From assembly GCA_030733815.1 (NCBI GenBank), contig JAUZQE010000003.1, positions 95,595-159,594 on the forward strand: a stretch of DNA of 64,000 nt. The letters are read 5' to 3'. Every line of letters starts with the position of its first letter. Position 1 is the stretch's first letter. The notes beneath the pieces are model-generated. The model did not search any database. It was not told the origin of the DNA and saw only the letters and a list, made by a program, of their open reading frames with translations. Origin of the DNA: Yanghanlia caeni. Its GTDB lineage: Bacteria; Pseudomonadota; Gammaproteobacteria; Burkholderiales; Burkholderiaceae_B. Made by a program: the position numbers and the translations under genes. Shown piece by piece: positions 18,082 to 25,897 of this stretch.

Positions 18082-18087
18082 TAAAAT
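18082..18087 (+). promoter_or_regulatory. Candidate -10 element for lipA
   Basis: TAAAAT lies 30 bases before the lipA ATG, just after the lipB-lipA hairpin. The -35 is not obvious. Confidence 0.35.
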
Positions 18088-18117
18088 GCCAGGTACTTCC
18101 CCGTAGCCAGGTAGCGT

Positions 18118-19125
18118 ATGTCCACAATCGATCCGCAGGCCGCCCCGCGCAAGCCCACGGTGCGTCCCGCCCCTTACGACCCCTCCGCCAAGCAAAAGTC
18201 GGCCGACAAGACCTCCCGTCTGCCCGTCAAAATCGTTCAGACCGAGCGCCTCAAGAAGCCTGAATGGATTCGCGTGAAGGCCGCTGCGCCGGGGTCGCGC
18301 TTCCACGACATCAAGCGTATTTTGCGCGAAAACAACATGTTCACGGTGTGCGAGGAAGCATCCTGCCCCAACATCGGCGAATGCTTCGGCAAGGGTACCG
18401 CCACCTTCATGATCATGGGCGACAAATGCACGCGGCGCTGCCCGTTCTGCGACGTCGGTCACGGTCGCCCCGACCCGCTCGACCCGAACGAGCCCGCCAA
18501 TCTGGCACGCAGCATTGGCGCCATGCGCCTTTCGTATGTCGTCATCACCTCAGTCGACCGCGACGACCTGCGCGACGGTGGGGCGGCTCATTTCGCCGAG
18601 TGCATCCGCGAGGTACGTCGGCAATCGCCCGATACCCGCATCGAGGTGCTGGTGCCCGATTTCCGCGGGCGTCTGCAGCGGGCGCTCGACATCTTCCACG
18701 TCGAACCGCCCGACGTAATGAACCACAACCTGGAAACGGTGCCCCGGCTGTACAAGCAGGCCCGCCCGGGGGCCGACTACCACCATTCGCTCAAGCTGCT
18801 GAAGGAATTCAAGGCGCTGTGCCCCTCGGTGCCCACCAAATCGGGCCTCATGGTGGGCTTGGGCGAAACCGACGAAGAAATCCTGCAGGTCATGCGCGAC
18901 ATGCGTGAGCATGACATCGAAATGCTCACAATTGGCCAGTATCTGCAGCCATCTGTGCATCATTTGCCTGTAACGCGTTACGTGCACCCCGACACCTTCA
19001 AAATGTTCGAGGAAGCGGCCTACGACATGGGCTTCACGCATGCGGCCGTCGGGGCCATGGTGCGTTCGTCGTATCACGCCGATGAACAGGCGCATGCCGC
19101 CGGGCATCATCCCGCCGGGGCCTGA
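18118..19125 (+). CDS. lipA: Lipoyl synthase
   Basis: 335 residues. Radical-SAM enzyme that inserts two sulfurs into the octanoyl chain placed by LipB. Both iron-sulfur clusters are evident: the auxiliary cluster cysteines in [12 protein letters not shown] and the radical-[11 protein letters not shown]; the C-terminal RSSYHADEQ gives the third-cluster Ser ligand. A basic, Pro-rich N-terminal extension of about 60 residues precedes the core, as usual in betaproteobacteria. The gene closes the cluster and is followed by a strong terminator. Confidence 0.97.
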   Translation: MSTIDPQAAPRKPTVRPAPYDPSAKQKSADKTSRLPVKIVQTERLKKPEWIRVKAAAPGSRFHDIKRILRENNMFTVCEEASCPNIGECFGKGTATFMIMGDKCTRRCPFCDVGHGRPDPLDPNEPANLARSIGAMRLSYVVITSVDRDDLRDGGAAHFAECIREVRRQSPDTRIEVLVPDFRGRLQRALDIFHVEPPDVMNHNLETVPRLYKQARPGADYHHSLKLLKEFKALCPSVPTKSGLMVGLGETDEEILQVMRDMREHDIEMLTIGQYLQPSVHHLPVTRYVHPDTFKMFEEAAYDMGFTHAAVGAMVRSSYHADEQAHAAGHHPAGA

Positions 19126-19146
19126 AGCCGCCCTTCCAGCCATAGA

Positions 19147-19183
19147 AAAATGTCGCCGGGCATGCTCCGGCGACATTTTTTTT
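19147..19183 (+). terminator. Rho-independent terminator after lipA
   Basis: A 13-bp perfect inverted repeat (AAAATGTCGCCGG at 19147-19159 with CCGGCGACATTTT at 19167-19179) around a 7-base loop, ending in eight T residues. This is the strongest terminator in the window. Confidence 0.92.
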
Positions 19184-19301
19184 GTCTCTTTTCTACTGTC
19201 ATTCCTTCCGGCTTGCCGTTGCACTTATGTTCGATCCCGTGTAAACAGCCATCTGGAGGATACGTGTTGTTTCAACCGAACTTGGAGCCCAGGAGCCCAG
19301 C

Positions 19302-20435
19302 ATGCGTATAGGGGTGCCAGCCGAAACGGCTGCAGGAGAGACACGGGTGGCGGCCACGCCCGAAACAGTCAAGAAACTGGTCGCCCAGGGGCGCACGGTA
19401 TGCGTGCAGTCGGGTGCCGGCGTTGCAGCTAGCGCCGTCGATGACGCATATGCCGCTGCCGGGGCCGAGATCGTCGACGCTGCCGGCGCCTTTGGCGCCG
19501 ATCTGGTGCTCAAGGTGCAGCCCCCCAGTGCCGAAGAACTCACGCTCATGAAGTCAGGTGCCACGCTGGTGGGCATGCTCAATCCGTTCGATGCCGAAGG
19601 GCTGCAGCGTCTGGCCCAGGCGGGTCTGACGGCCTTCGCGCTCGAAGCGGCACCGCGTACGACGCGCGCCCAGAGCATGGACGTCCTTTCCAGCCAGGCG
19701 AATGTGGCCGGGTACAAGGCCGTCATGCTGGCGGCCAACCAGTACCAGCGCCTGTTTCCCATGCTGATGACGGCCGCGGGCACCATCAAGGCGGCCCGCG
19801 TGGTGGTGCTGGGCGTCGGTGTGGCGGGGCTGCAGGCCATTGCCACGGCCAAACGCCTGGGTGCGGTCATCGAAGCGTCTGACGTGCGTCCCAGTGTCAA
19901 GGAACAGGTTGAATCGCTGGGCGCTCGCTTCATCGACGTGCCTTACGAAACCGACGAGGAACGCGAGGCCGCCGAGGGAGTGGGCGGTTATGCGCGCCCC
20001 ATGCCCCAGAGCTGGCTCGACCGGCAAAAAGTGGAAGTCGCCAAACGGGTGGCACAGGCCGATGTGGTCATTTCCACGGCGCTCATACCCGGGCGCCCGG
20101 CACCTGTGCTCATCACCGAAGACATGGTGAAGTCCATGAAGCCAGGCTCCGTCATCGTCGACCTGGCGGCGGGCCGCGGCCCCGGTGGCACCGACGGTAA
20201 CTGCCCGCTTACCGAAGCCGGCAGCGTCGTGCAGAAGCACGGAGTGCACATCGTGGGGCTTACAAACCTTCCCGCACTCGTGGCGGCCGACAGCTCGAGC
20301 CTGTACGCGCGCAACGTTCTCGACTTTCTCAAGCTCGTGCTGCCGTCCGACGCCACGGCCGTGCAGGTGCCCATGGAAGACGACATCGTTGCCGCCTGTC
20401 TGATGACTCAGGCGGGCAAGGTCGTGCGCAGCTGA
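19302..20435 (+). CDS. pntAA: NAD(P) transhydrogenase subunit alpha, part 1
   Basis: 377 residues, the NAD(H)-binding domain I of the proton-translocating transhydrogenase as a separate polypeptide. Seen: MRIGVPAETAAGETRVAATP at the start, RTTRAQSMDVLSSQANVAGY of the AlaDH/PNT family, the Rossmann loop VVVLGVGVAGLQAIATA and DLAAGRGPGGTDGNCPLTEA. It transfers hydride from NADH to NADP+ using the proton gradient. Domain II is on the next gene, so the enzyme is the three-subunit form known from Rhodospirillum. The lipA terminator separates it from upstream transcription. Confidence 0.95.
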   Translation: MRIGVPAETAAGETRVAATPETVKKLVAQGRTVCVQSGAGVAASAVDDAYAAAGAEIVDAAGAFGADLVLKVQPPSAEELTLMKSGATLVGMLNPFDAEGLQRLAQAGLTAFALEAAPRTTRAQSMDVLSSQANVAGYKAVMLAANQYQRLFPMLMTAAGTIKAARVVVLGVGVAGLQAIATAKRLGAVIEASDVRPSVKEQVESLGARFIDVPYETDEEREAAEGVGGYARPMPQSWLDRQKVEVAKRVAQADVVISTALIPGRPAPVLITEDMVKSMKPGSVIVDLAAGRGPGGTDGNCPLTEAGSVVQKHGVHIVGLTNLPALVAADSSSLYARNVLDFLKLVLPSDATAVQVPMEDDIVAACLMTQAGKVVRS

Positions 20436-20480
20436 GGCTCGCGCGCCACGCACTGATCAACCCTTGAATAGGTCTGCACC

Positions 20481-20801
20481 ATGGAAGCGATTTCGCCTCT
20501 GTTGATGAATCTCATCATTTTCGTTCTGGCCGTGTACGTGGGCTACCACGTGGTCTGGAACGTCACCCCGGCGCTGCATACACCGCTCATGGCGGTCACC
20601 AACGCCATTTCCGCCATCGTGATCGTGGGCGCCATGCTGGCGGCGGCGCTCACCGACACGCCGCTGGGCAAGGTCATGGGCGTGCTGGCGGTCGCGCTGG
20701 CTGCGGTGAACGTGTTCGGCGGCTTCCTGGTCACGCGCCGCATGCTCGAAATGTTCAAGAAAAAAGAACGCAAGGCTCCCGCTGACGGAGGCGCGAAATG
20801 A
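20481..20801 (+). CDS. pntAB: NAD(P) transhydrogenase subunit alpha, part 2
   Basis: 106 residues, the membrane part of the alpha subunit: three or four hydrophobic segments, including LLMNLIIFVLAVYVGYHVVW, AISAIVIVGAMLAAAL and the VMGVLAVALAAVNVFGGFLV helix, and a short charged tail (MFKKKERKAP). It overlaps pntB by four bases (ATGA). Length and position define it. Confidence 0.94.
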   Translation: MEAISPLLMNLIIFVLAVYVGYHVVWNVTPALHTPLMAVTNAISAIVIVGAMLAAALTDTPLGKVMGVLAVALAAVNVFGGFLVTRRMLEMFKKKERKAPADGGAK

Positions 20802-22219
20802 GCATGAATCTGGTCGTCTTCCTGTACCTGGTCGCCTCGGTGTGCTTCATCCAGGCACTCAAGGGCCTGTCGCATCCCACCACATCAATCCGCGGCAATA
20901 TCTTCGGCATGGTCGGCATGGCCATCGCCATCCTCACCACCGCCGGCCTCATCATTACGCTGTCCGAGTCGGCGCTCGGGTTGGGCTGGGTGCTGCTGGG
21001 CCTGGTCGTGGGCGGGTTCGTTGGCACGCTCATGGCGCAGCGCGTCGAAATGACCAAGATGCCCGAGCTGGTGGCCTTCATGCACAGCATGATCGGCCTG
21101 GCAGCCGTGTTCATTGCCATTGCGGCGGTGGCCGAGCCCTGGGCGTTCCAGATTGCAGAGCCAGGCGGGCCGATTCCGGGTGGCAACCGCGTCGAACTTG
21201 CGCTGGGCGCGTTCATCGGTGCAATCACCTTCACCGGCTCGGTCATTGCCTTCGGCAAGCTCAGCGGCAAGTATAAGTTCCGCCTCTTTCAGGGCGCTCC
21301 GGTGCAGTTCAAGGGCCAGCACATGCTCAATGCGGCGCTCGGGTTCGCCTCGATCTTCTTCATGTTCGGCTTCTGGCATTCGCAAAGCTGGATGGACATT
21401 CTGCTGGTCATTGCACTGGGCTTTGCGCTGGGCGTGCTCATCATCATTCCCATCGGCGGCGCCGACATGCCGGTGGTGGTCTCCATGCTCAACAGCTATT
21501 CAGGCTGGGCGGCCGCAGGCATCGGGTTCAGCCTCAATAACGCCATGCTGATCATTGCCGGCTCGCTCGTCGGGTCTTCCGGGGCCATTCTGAGCTACAT
21601 CATGTGCAAGGCCATGAACCGCTCGTTCTTCAACGTGATTCTGGGCGGCTTCGGTGGTGACGAGGTTGCGGCCGGCAGCAGTGGCGGGCAGCAGCGCGCG
21701 GTAAAGAGCGGCAGCGCCGACGACGCCGCCTTCATTCTGGGCAACGCCGAAACCGTAGTCATCGTGCCGGGGTACGGGCTGGCCGTGGCGCGCGCCCAGC
21801 ACGCGGTGAAGGAACTCGCCGAGAAGCTTACCGACATGGGCGTTTCGGTGCGCTACGCCATCCATCCGGTCGCGGGGCGCATGCCGGGCCATATGAACGT
21901 GTTGCTGGCCGAGGCCGAAGTGCCCTACGACCAGGTCTTCGAAATGGAAGATATCAATGGCGAGTTCGGCCAGGTCGACGTGGCCGTGATTCTTGGCGCG
22001 AACGACGTCGTCAATCCCGCCGCCTTGCAGAAGGGCTCGCCCATCTACGGCATGCCGATCCTCGAGGCCTACAAGGCCAAGACCGTCATCGTCAACAAGC
22101 GTTCCATGGCGGCCGGGTATGCCGGGCTCGACAACGAACTGTTCTACATGGACAAGACCATGATGGTGTTCGGCGACGCCAAGAAGGTGGTCGAGGAAAT
22201 GACCAAGGCCATCGAGTAA
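20798..22219 (+). CDS. pntB: NAD(P) transhydrogenase subunit beta
   Basis: 473 residues. N-terminal half is the membrane domain with about nine helices (for example SMIGLAAVFIAIAAVA and ILLVIALGFALGVLIIIPIG); the C-terminal half is the soluble NADP(H) domain III with VIVPGYGLAVARAQHAV, YAIHPVAGRMPGHMNVLLAE and VAVILGANDVVNPAA. It completes the proton-pumping transhydrogenase that supplies NADPH. The gene ends 108 bases before nirV. Confidence 0.96.
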   Translation: MSMNLVVFLYLVASVCFIQALKGLSHPTTSIRGNIFGMVGMAIAILTTAGLIITLSESALGLGWVLLGLVVGGFVGTLMAQRVEMTKMPELVAFMHSMIGLAAVFIAIAAVAEPWAFQIAEPGGPIPGGNRVELALGAFIGAITFTGSVIAFGKLSGKYKFRLFQGAPVQFKGQHMLNAALGFASIFFMFGFWHSQSWMDILLVIALGFALGVLIIIPIGGADMPVVVSMLNSYSGWAAAGIGFSLNNAMLIIAGSLVGSSGAILSYIMCKAMNRSFFNVILGGFGGDEVAAGSSGGQQRAVKSGSADDAAFILGNAETVVIVPGYGLAVARAQHAVKELAEKLTDMGVSVRYAIHPVAGRMPGHMNVLLAEAEVPYDQVFEMEDINGEFGQVDVAVILGANDVVNPAALQKGSPIYGMPILEAYKAKTVIVNKRSMAAGYAGLDNELFYMDKTMMVFGDAKKVVEEMTKAIE

Positions 22220-22238
22220 GGGTGCTTTAGCCCTGAAC

Positions 22239-22252
22239 TTGTGCTGGCACAA
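22239..22252 (+). promoter_or_regulatory. FNR/NNR-type operator upstream of nirV
   Basis: A perfect 14-bp palindrome TTGTGCTGGCACAA with the TTG-N8-CAA geometry of FNR/DNR/NNR sites. It ends 75 bases before the nirV ATG. Twelve of 14 bases match the box before nirK at 24154-24167, and the gene for a regulator of this family lies between them. Confidence 0.7.
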
Positions 22253-22327
22253 AGACGCGGGGCAGGGGCTGCAGTTCAATAAGGCTGTATCGGGCGCATT
22301 CGTCGCCCGCACCTGGAAGGAAGCCCC

Positions 22328-23176
22328 ATGCAACTGCGTACGATCACCAGCGTCATTGCGGGCCTGGCTGCTGCGGGCAGCCTGGCCGCGTTCGTTTCCG
22401 TGGCGCCGCCGGGCGTGCAGGCAGCGCCGGCCGCTGCGGCCGATCCCCTCATTGCAGTCATACCACCGGGGCAGGTCGAGTACTACGCTACGGCCGAAGG
22501 CCTGGTCGACGGCATACCCGTACCCCCCAAGCGCCTCGCCACCACGTTCGATCGGCCCGTTCATATCATGAAGCGGCTGGTCAGCCAGGCCGAATACACC
22601 GAATGTGTGCAGGCCGAAGCCTGCCGCCCGCTCGACAGGTCGCAGCGGGGCAACGTTTCACCTGACCTGCCCGTGGTGGGTGTGAGCTGGCACGACGCCA
22701 CGCGCTATGCGCGCTGGTACAGCGCCAAAACGGGGCGGCTGTACCGCCTGCCCACCTATGCCGAATGGGTGCATGCGGCGGGCGACGCCTATACCGAGGA
22801 ACTGCGTGTCGATATCTACGACCCCGACAACCCCGCGCAGCGCTGGCTGGCCGAATACGCGCTGGAAACGCAGCGCAAGTTGTCTGCAGACGCCGCGCCC
22901 AAGCCGTTCGGCCATTTCGGCACGAACGCGGCAGGCGTGCAGGATATCGGGGGCAACGTGTGGGAATGGACGGACACCTGTCATGTGCGCCAGTACCTCG
23001 ACGCCGACGGCAACGCCGTGCTGCCGCCTAACGAAAACTGTGGCGTACGCGTGGTGGCCGGCTCGCACTACAGCCTGATTACGGATTTTATTCGCGACCC
23101 GAAGGGTGGGGCGTGTTCGGTCGGCATACCGCCCGCCAATCTGGGCATCCGGCTCGTGCTCGACCCGGAATCGTAG
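22328..23176 (+). CDS. nirV: NirV-like formylglycine-generating-enzyme (SUMF1) family protein
   Basis: 282 residues with an N-terminal Sec signal (hydrophobic stretch about residues 8-30, Ala-rich cleavage site). The body is a SUMF1/FGE-like domain: LPVVGVSWHDATRYARWYS, YRLPTYAEWVHAA, DIGGNVWEWTDTC and a C-terminal NLGIRLVLDPE. Proteins of this type encoded beside nirK are known as NirV; their exact role in nitrite reductase biogenesis is unsettled. The nearby nirK and the shared operator support this name. It faces the dnr-like gene with a hairpin between. Confidence 0.8.
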   Translation: MQLRTITSVIAGLAAAGSLAAFVSVAPPGVQAAPAAAADPLIAVIPPGQVEYYATAEGLVDGIPVPPKRLATTFDRPVHIMKRLVSQAEYTECVQAEACRPLDRSQRGNVSPDLPVVGVSWHDATRYARWYSAKTGRLYRLPTYAEWVHAAGDAYTEELRVDIYDPDNPAQRWLAEYALETQRKLSADAAPKPFGHFGTNAAGVQDIGGNVWEWTDTCHVRQYLDADGNAVLPPNENCGVRVVAGSHYSLITDFIRDPKGGACSVGIPPANLGIRLVLDPES

Positions 23177-23203
23177 GGCCTCGCCGGCAAAATGTGCCAG
23201 TAT

Positions 23204-23237
23204 CCCCGGAATCGGGCGGTCTGCTTCCGATCCGGGG
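23204..23237. terminator. Hairpin between convergent nirV and regulator gene
   Basis: CCCCGGA (23204-23210) pairs with TCCGGGG (23231-23237) and TCGG (23212-23215) with CCGA (23227-23230), leaving one bulged A. There is no clear T-run on either strand, but the position fits a two-way transcription stop. Confidence 0.45.
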
Positions 23238-23271
23238 CTCAGGGCTTGCGCTCAATTCGGTCAGCGCACTG

Positions 23272-24012
23272 CTAGAGCGGTTCCACCGAGTTGCGTTTCG
23301 AGGCGGCGGTGCCGCCGGGCGGCTGCCCCTCGGCGAGGCGGATCAGGTCGTCGAGCCGGCGCACCGTGACGCGTTTGCGCCCCGTGTTCACCAGGCCCTG
23401 TTCCTTCCAGCTGCTGAGCAGCCGGCTGACGGTGTGCAGCGTGGTGCCCGTCATTTCGGCGATTTCCTGACGCGTGATCGGGAAGTTGATGGAGACGCCT
23501 TCCTCGGTCTGCTCGCCCGATGCGTCGACCAGACGCAGTATGCAGCGTGCCACGCGCTGCTCGACTTCTTCGGTGGAAAGTTCCTTGATGCGTGTGTGGG
23601 CGTCTTGCAGGCGTTGCCCCACGGTTTGCAGCGCATTGAAGGCAAACTGCGGGTTGCGGGCAATGACGTGATCCCATTCGCTGGAAGGCCAGCTGAGCAC
23701 GATGCTTTCTTCGACGGCAATGCACGCTGCGGGGTAGGTGGGCCGCCGCATGGCGCGCGCGATGCCGAACACTTCGCCCGGCATGACATAGCGCACCGTG
23801 ATCTGTTCGCCTTCGGGTGTGGTTTGCACGACCTTGAGGTGGCCATGCAGCAGGATGTAGAAGTTCTCGGCCACCTGGCCCTGCTGGAACACGGGTTCAC
23901 CGGCCTGCAGGCGCATGGTCTGGGCGATTTGCAGCACCGTGTCGAGATCGTGTTCGGAAACGGACCGAAAGAGATCGAGATTCTTGAGCAGCGAGCGTGG
24001 GAGGGTACTCAT
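23272..24012 (-). CDS. Crp/Fnr-family regulator, DNR/NNR-like
   Basis: 246 residues from the ATG at 24012 (MSTLPRSLLKNLDLF); a TTG five codons upstream is an alternative. N-terminal cyclic-nucleotide-binding-like beta-roll (RLQAGEPVFQQGQVAENFYI, GEVFGIARAMRRPTYPA), a dimer helix, and a C-terminal helix-turn-helix ITRQEIAEMTGTTLHTVSRL. The N-terminal iron-sulfur cysteines of Fnr are absent; only two isolated Cys exist. That is the DNR/NNR/NnrR pattern, which senses nitric oxide through heme. It sits between nirV and nirK, whose promoters share a box fitting this family, so it is their likely activator. Confidence 0.85.
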   Translation of the reverse strand: MSTLPRSLLKNLDLFRSVSEHDLDTVLQIAQTMRLQAGEPVFQQGQVAENFYILLHGHLKVVQTTPEGEQITVRYVMPGEVFGIARAMRRPTYPAACIAVEESIVLSWPSSEWDHVIARNPQFAFNALQTVGQRLQDAHTRIKELSTEEVEQRVARCILRLVDASGEQTEEGVSINFPITRQEIAEMTGTTLHTVSRLLSSWKEQGLVNTGRKRVTVRRLDDLIRLAEGQPPGGTAASKRNSVEPL

Positions 24013-24153
24013 CTCCGGGTCGGGCAAGGTTCAGGTGGTTCATTCTATCACCGGCAACCCTCTGATCTGTGTGGGTTTTCGGGAATGAGGCAGGCGAAGC
24101 GCACTGTTGCTTCAAGGGCCAGAAGGGTTAACCCTAAAAATCGTTACCGCAGT

Positions 24154-24167
24154 TTGTTGTGGCACAA
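24154..24167 (+). promoter_or_regulatory. FNR/NNR-type operator upstream of nirK
   Basis: TTGTTGTGGCACAA, with TTG-N8-CAA spacing and flanking bases that extend the dyad (TTTGT and ACAAA). It ends 76 bases before the nirK ATG, the same distance as the matching box before nirV. Confidence 0.65.
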
Positions 24168-24243
24168 AGAAGCCCTTGCCTGCATGCGGTGAAATGGAGC
24201 CATCAAGAAATACGTTGTACCAACAACCCTTCAAGGAGCAACC

Positions 24244-25335
24244 ATGAAAGCGTTCCGACCCACCGTTCTTGCCGCCGTACTCGCCGCTGTGATGGGCGGA
24301 GTTCCCGCCTTTGCCACCTCGATCGATTCGCTCGAACGCGTGAAGGTTGACCTCGTGGCACCCCCCATGGTGCATGCCCATGCGCAGAAAGCGCCCAGCG
24401 AAGCCCCGCGCGTCGTCGAATTTACCCTCACCATCGAAGAAAAGAAGATCGTGATCGACGAAGACGGCACGACGATGCAGGCCATGACTTTCAATGGCTC
24501 GATGCCCGGCCCCACGCTGGTGGTGCACGAAGGCGACTACGTCGAAGTGACGCTGGTGAACCCCGCGACGAATGCAATGCCCCATAACGTCGACTTCCAC
24601 TCGGCCACGGGTGCACTGGGCGGCGCCAAGCTCACCAACGTCAATCCCGGCGAGCAGGCCACGCTGCGCTTCAAGGCCGACCGGGCCGGCACGTTCGTGT
24701 ATCACTGCGCGCCGGAAGGCATGGTGCCCTGGCACGTGGTGGCGGGCATGAGCGGAACCATCATGGTGCTGCCGCGCGATGGCCTGAAAGACGCCAACGG
24801 CAACTCGGTGAGCTACGACCGCGCCTACACGATCGGCGAATTCGACCTCTACATTCCGAAGGACGAGAACGGCAATTACAAAGACTACGAAACGCTGGCG
24901 GAAAGCTATGGCGACACGGTTCAGGCCATGCGCACGCTCACCCCGACCCATATCGTGTTCAACGGCAAGGTCGGTGCTCTCACCGGTGAAGGCGCGCTCA
25001 AGGCCAAGGTCGGCGAAACGGTGCTCATCATCCACTCGCAGGCCAACCGCGATACGCGTCCGCACCTTATCGGCGGTCACGGTGACTGGGTGTGGGAACA
25101 CGGCAAGTTCCATAACCCGCCTCTGCGCGACATGGAAACCTGGTTCATCCCGGGCGGTACGGCCGGTGCGGCGCTCTACACCTTCAAGCAACCCGGTGTG
25201 TATGCCTACGTGAACCACAACCTGATCGAAGCCTTCGAGCTCGGCGCCTACGGCCACTTCGTGGTGGAAGGCGACTGGAACCACGACCTGATGACCCAGG
25301 TCAAGGCCCCGCACCCGATCCCGGAAGGCAAGTAA
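24244..25335 (+). CDS. nirK: Copper-containing nitrite reductase
   Basis: 363 residues with a Sec signal peptide (about 1-24). It reduces nitrite to nitric oxide in the periplasm. All copper and catalytic residues are present, each 19 positions after those of the Alcaligenes faecalis enzyme: type-1 copper H114, C155, H164, M169; type-2 copper H119, H154, H325; catalytic D117 and H274. Motifs are [32 protein letters not shown] and [13 protein letters not shown]. An AAGGAG site precedes the ATG. The cytochrome gene follows by 45 bases and is its probable electron donor. No nitric oxide reductase genes are in the window. Confidence 0.98.
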   Translation: MKAFRPTVLAAVLAAVMGGVPAFATSIDSLERVKVDLVAPPMVHAHAQKAPSEAPRVVEFTLTIEEKKIVIDEDGTTMQAMTFNGSMPGPTLVVHEGDYVEVTLVNPATNAMPHNVDFHSATGALGGAKLTNVNPGEQATLRFKADRAGTFVYHCAPEGMVPWHVVAGMSGTIMVLPRDGLKDANGNSVSYDRAYTIGEFDLYIPKDENGNYKDYETLAESYGDTVQAMRTLTPTHIVFNGKVGALTGEGALKAKVGETVLIIHSQANRDTRPHLIGGHGDWVWEHGKFHNPPLRDMETWFIPGGTAGAALYTFKQPGVYAYVNHNLIEAFELGAYGHFVVEGDWNHDLMTQVKAPHPIPEGK

Positions 25336-25380
25336 ACAATACGGCTACGGCCCGATGTGAACACTAAAGGAGTCAACCTA

Positions 25381-25710
25381 ATGTTCAAGCGCTCAGTAAA
25401 GTTCGCATCGGCCGCCATCCTGATGGCGGGGCTTGCCCCCGCCCTGGCAACGGCGGCTGGTGAAAGCATCAACCCCGCAGGCGAGAAGCTGTACAAAAGC
25501 GCCTGCCTGGCCTGCCACATGGCGGGCGTGGCAGGGGCGCCCAAGGTGGGCGACAAGGCGCGCTGGTCGGCGCTGACTGCAAAGGGCATGGATGCCCTGA
25601 TGCACACCACCATCAATGGCAAGGGTGCCATGCCTCCGCGCGGCGCCACCAAGGCGGACGACGCCACCCTGCAGGCCGCCGTTGAATACATGATTTCGAA
25701 GTCGCAGTAA
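25381..25710 (+). CDS. c-type cytochrome (c5-like), probable NirK electron donor
   Basis: 109 residues from the ATG at 25381, with a strong AAAGGAG site; a signal peptide covers about residues 1-26. One heme: C42, C45 and H46 in CLACH, and distal Met84 in GAMPPRG. The layout and the AAVEYMISKS tail are those of the cytochrome c5/c555 group. Its place directly after nirK suggests it hands electrons to the type-1 copper. Confidence 0.93.
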   Translation: MFKRSVKFASAAILMAGLAPALATAAGESINPAGEKLYKSACLACHMAGVAGAPKVGDKARWSALTAKGMDALMHTTINGKGAMPPRGATKADDATLQAAVEYMISKSQ

Positions 25711-25812
25711 GCAACGCGCATACCCGCGCATGGCGCGCGGGCTGCGGCCACAGGGGGCGTTCCCTGATCGGGAAAGTCCTTATCTTGCAGCCCGGATCGC
25801 GTCGTTACACTG

Positions 25813-25842
25813 GGCCCGGTGCCATCGGCATCGGGCCTTTTT
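25813..25842 (+). terminator. Rho-independent terminator after the nirK-cytochrome pair
   Basis: GGCCCGGTGCC (25813-25823) pairs with GGCATCGGGCC (25827-25837), with one G-T wobble and a three-base loop, then TTTTT. It insulates the following transporter operon. Confidence 0.85.
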
Positions 25843-25897
25843 CATGTTTTTGCAGGCCCGGCACCCCAAACTACCAACGAATAGGGGCAACAAAGAC

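Noticed and set aside
24214..24227. Second dyad GTTGT-N4-ACAAC just before nirK
   Set aside because: The TTG and CAA halves are six apart, not eight, and it lies by the ribosome site; the box at 24154 fits the FNR/NNR geometry better.
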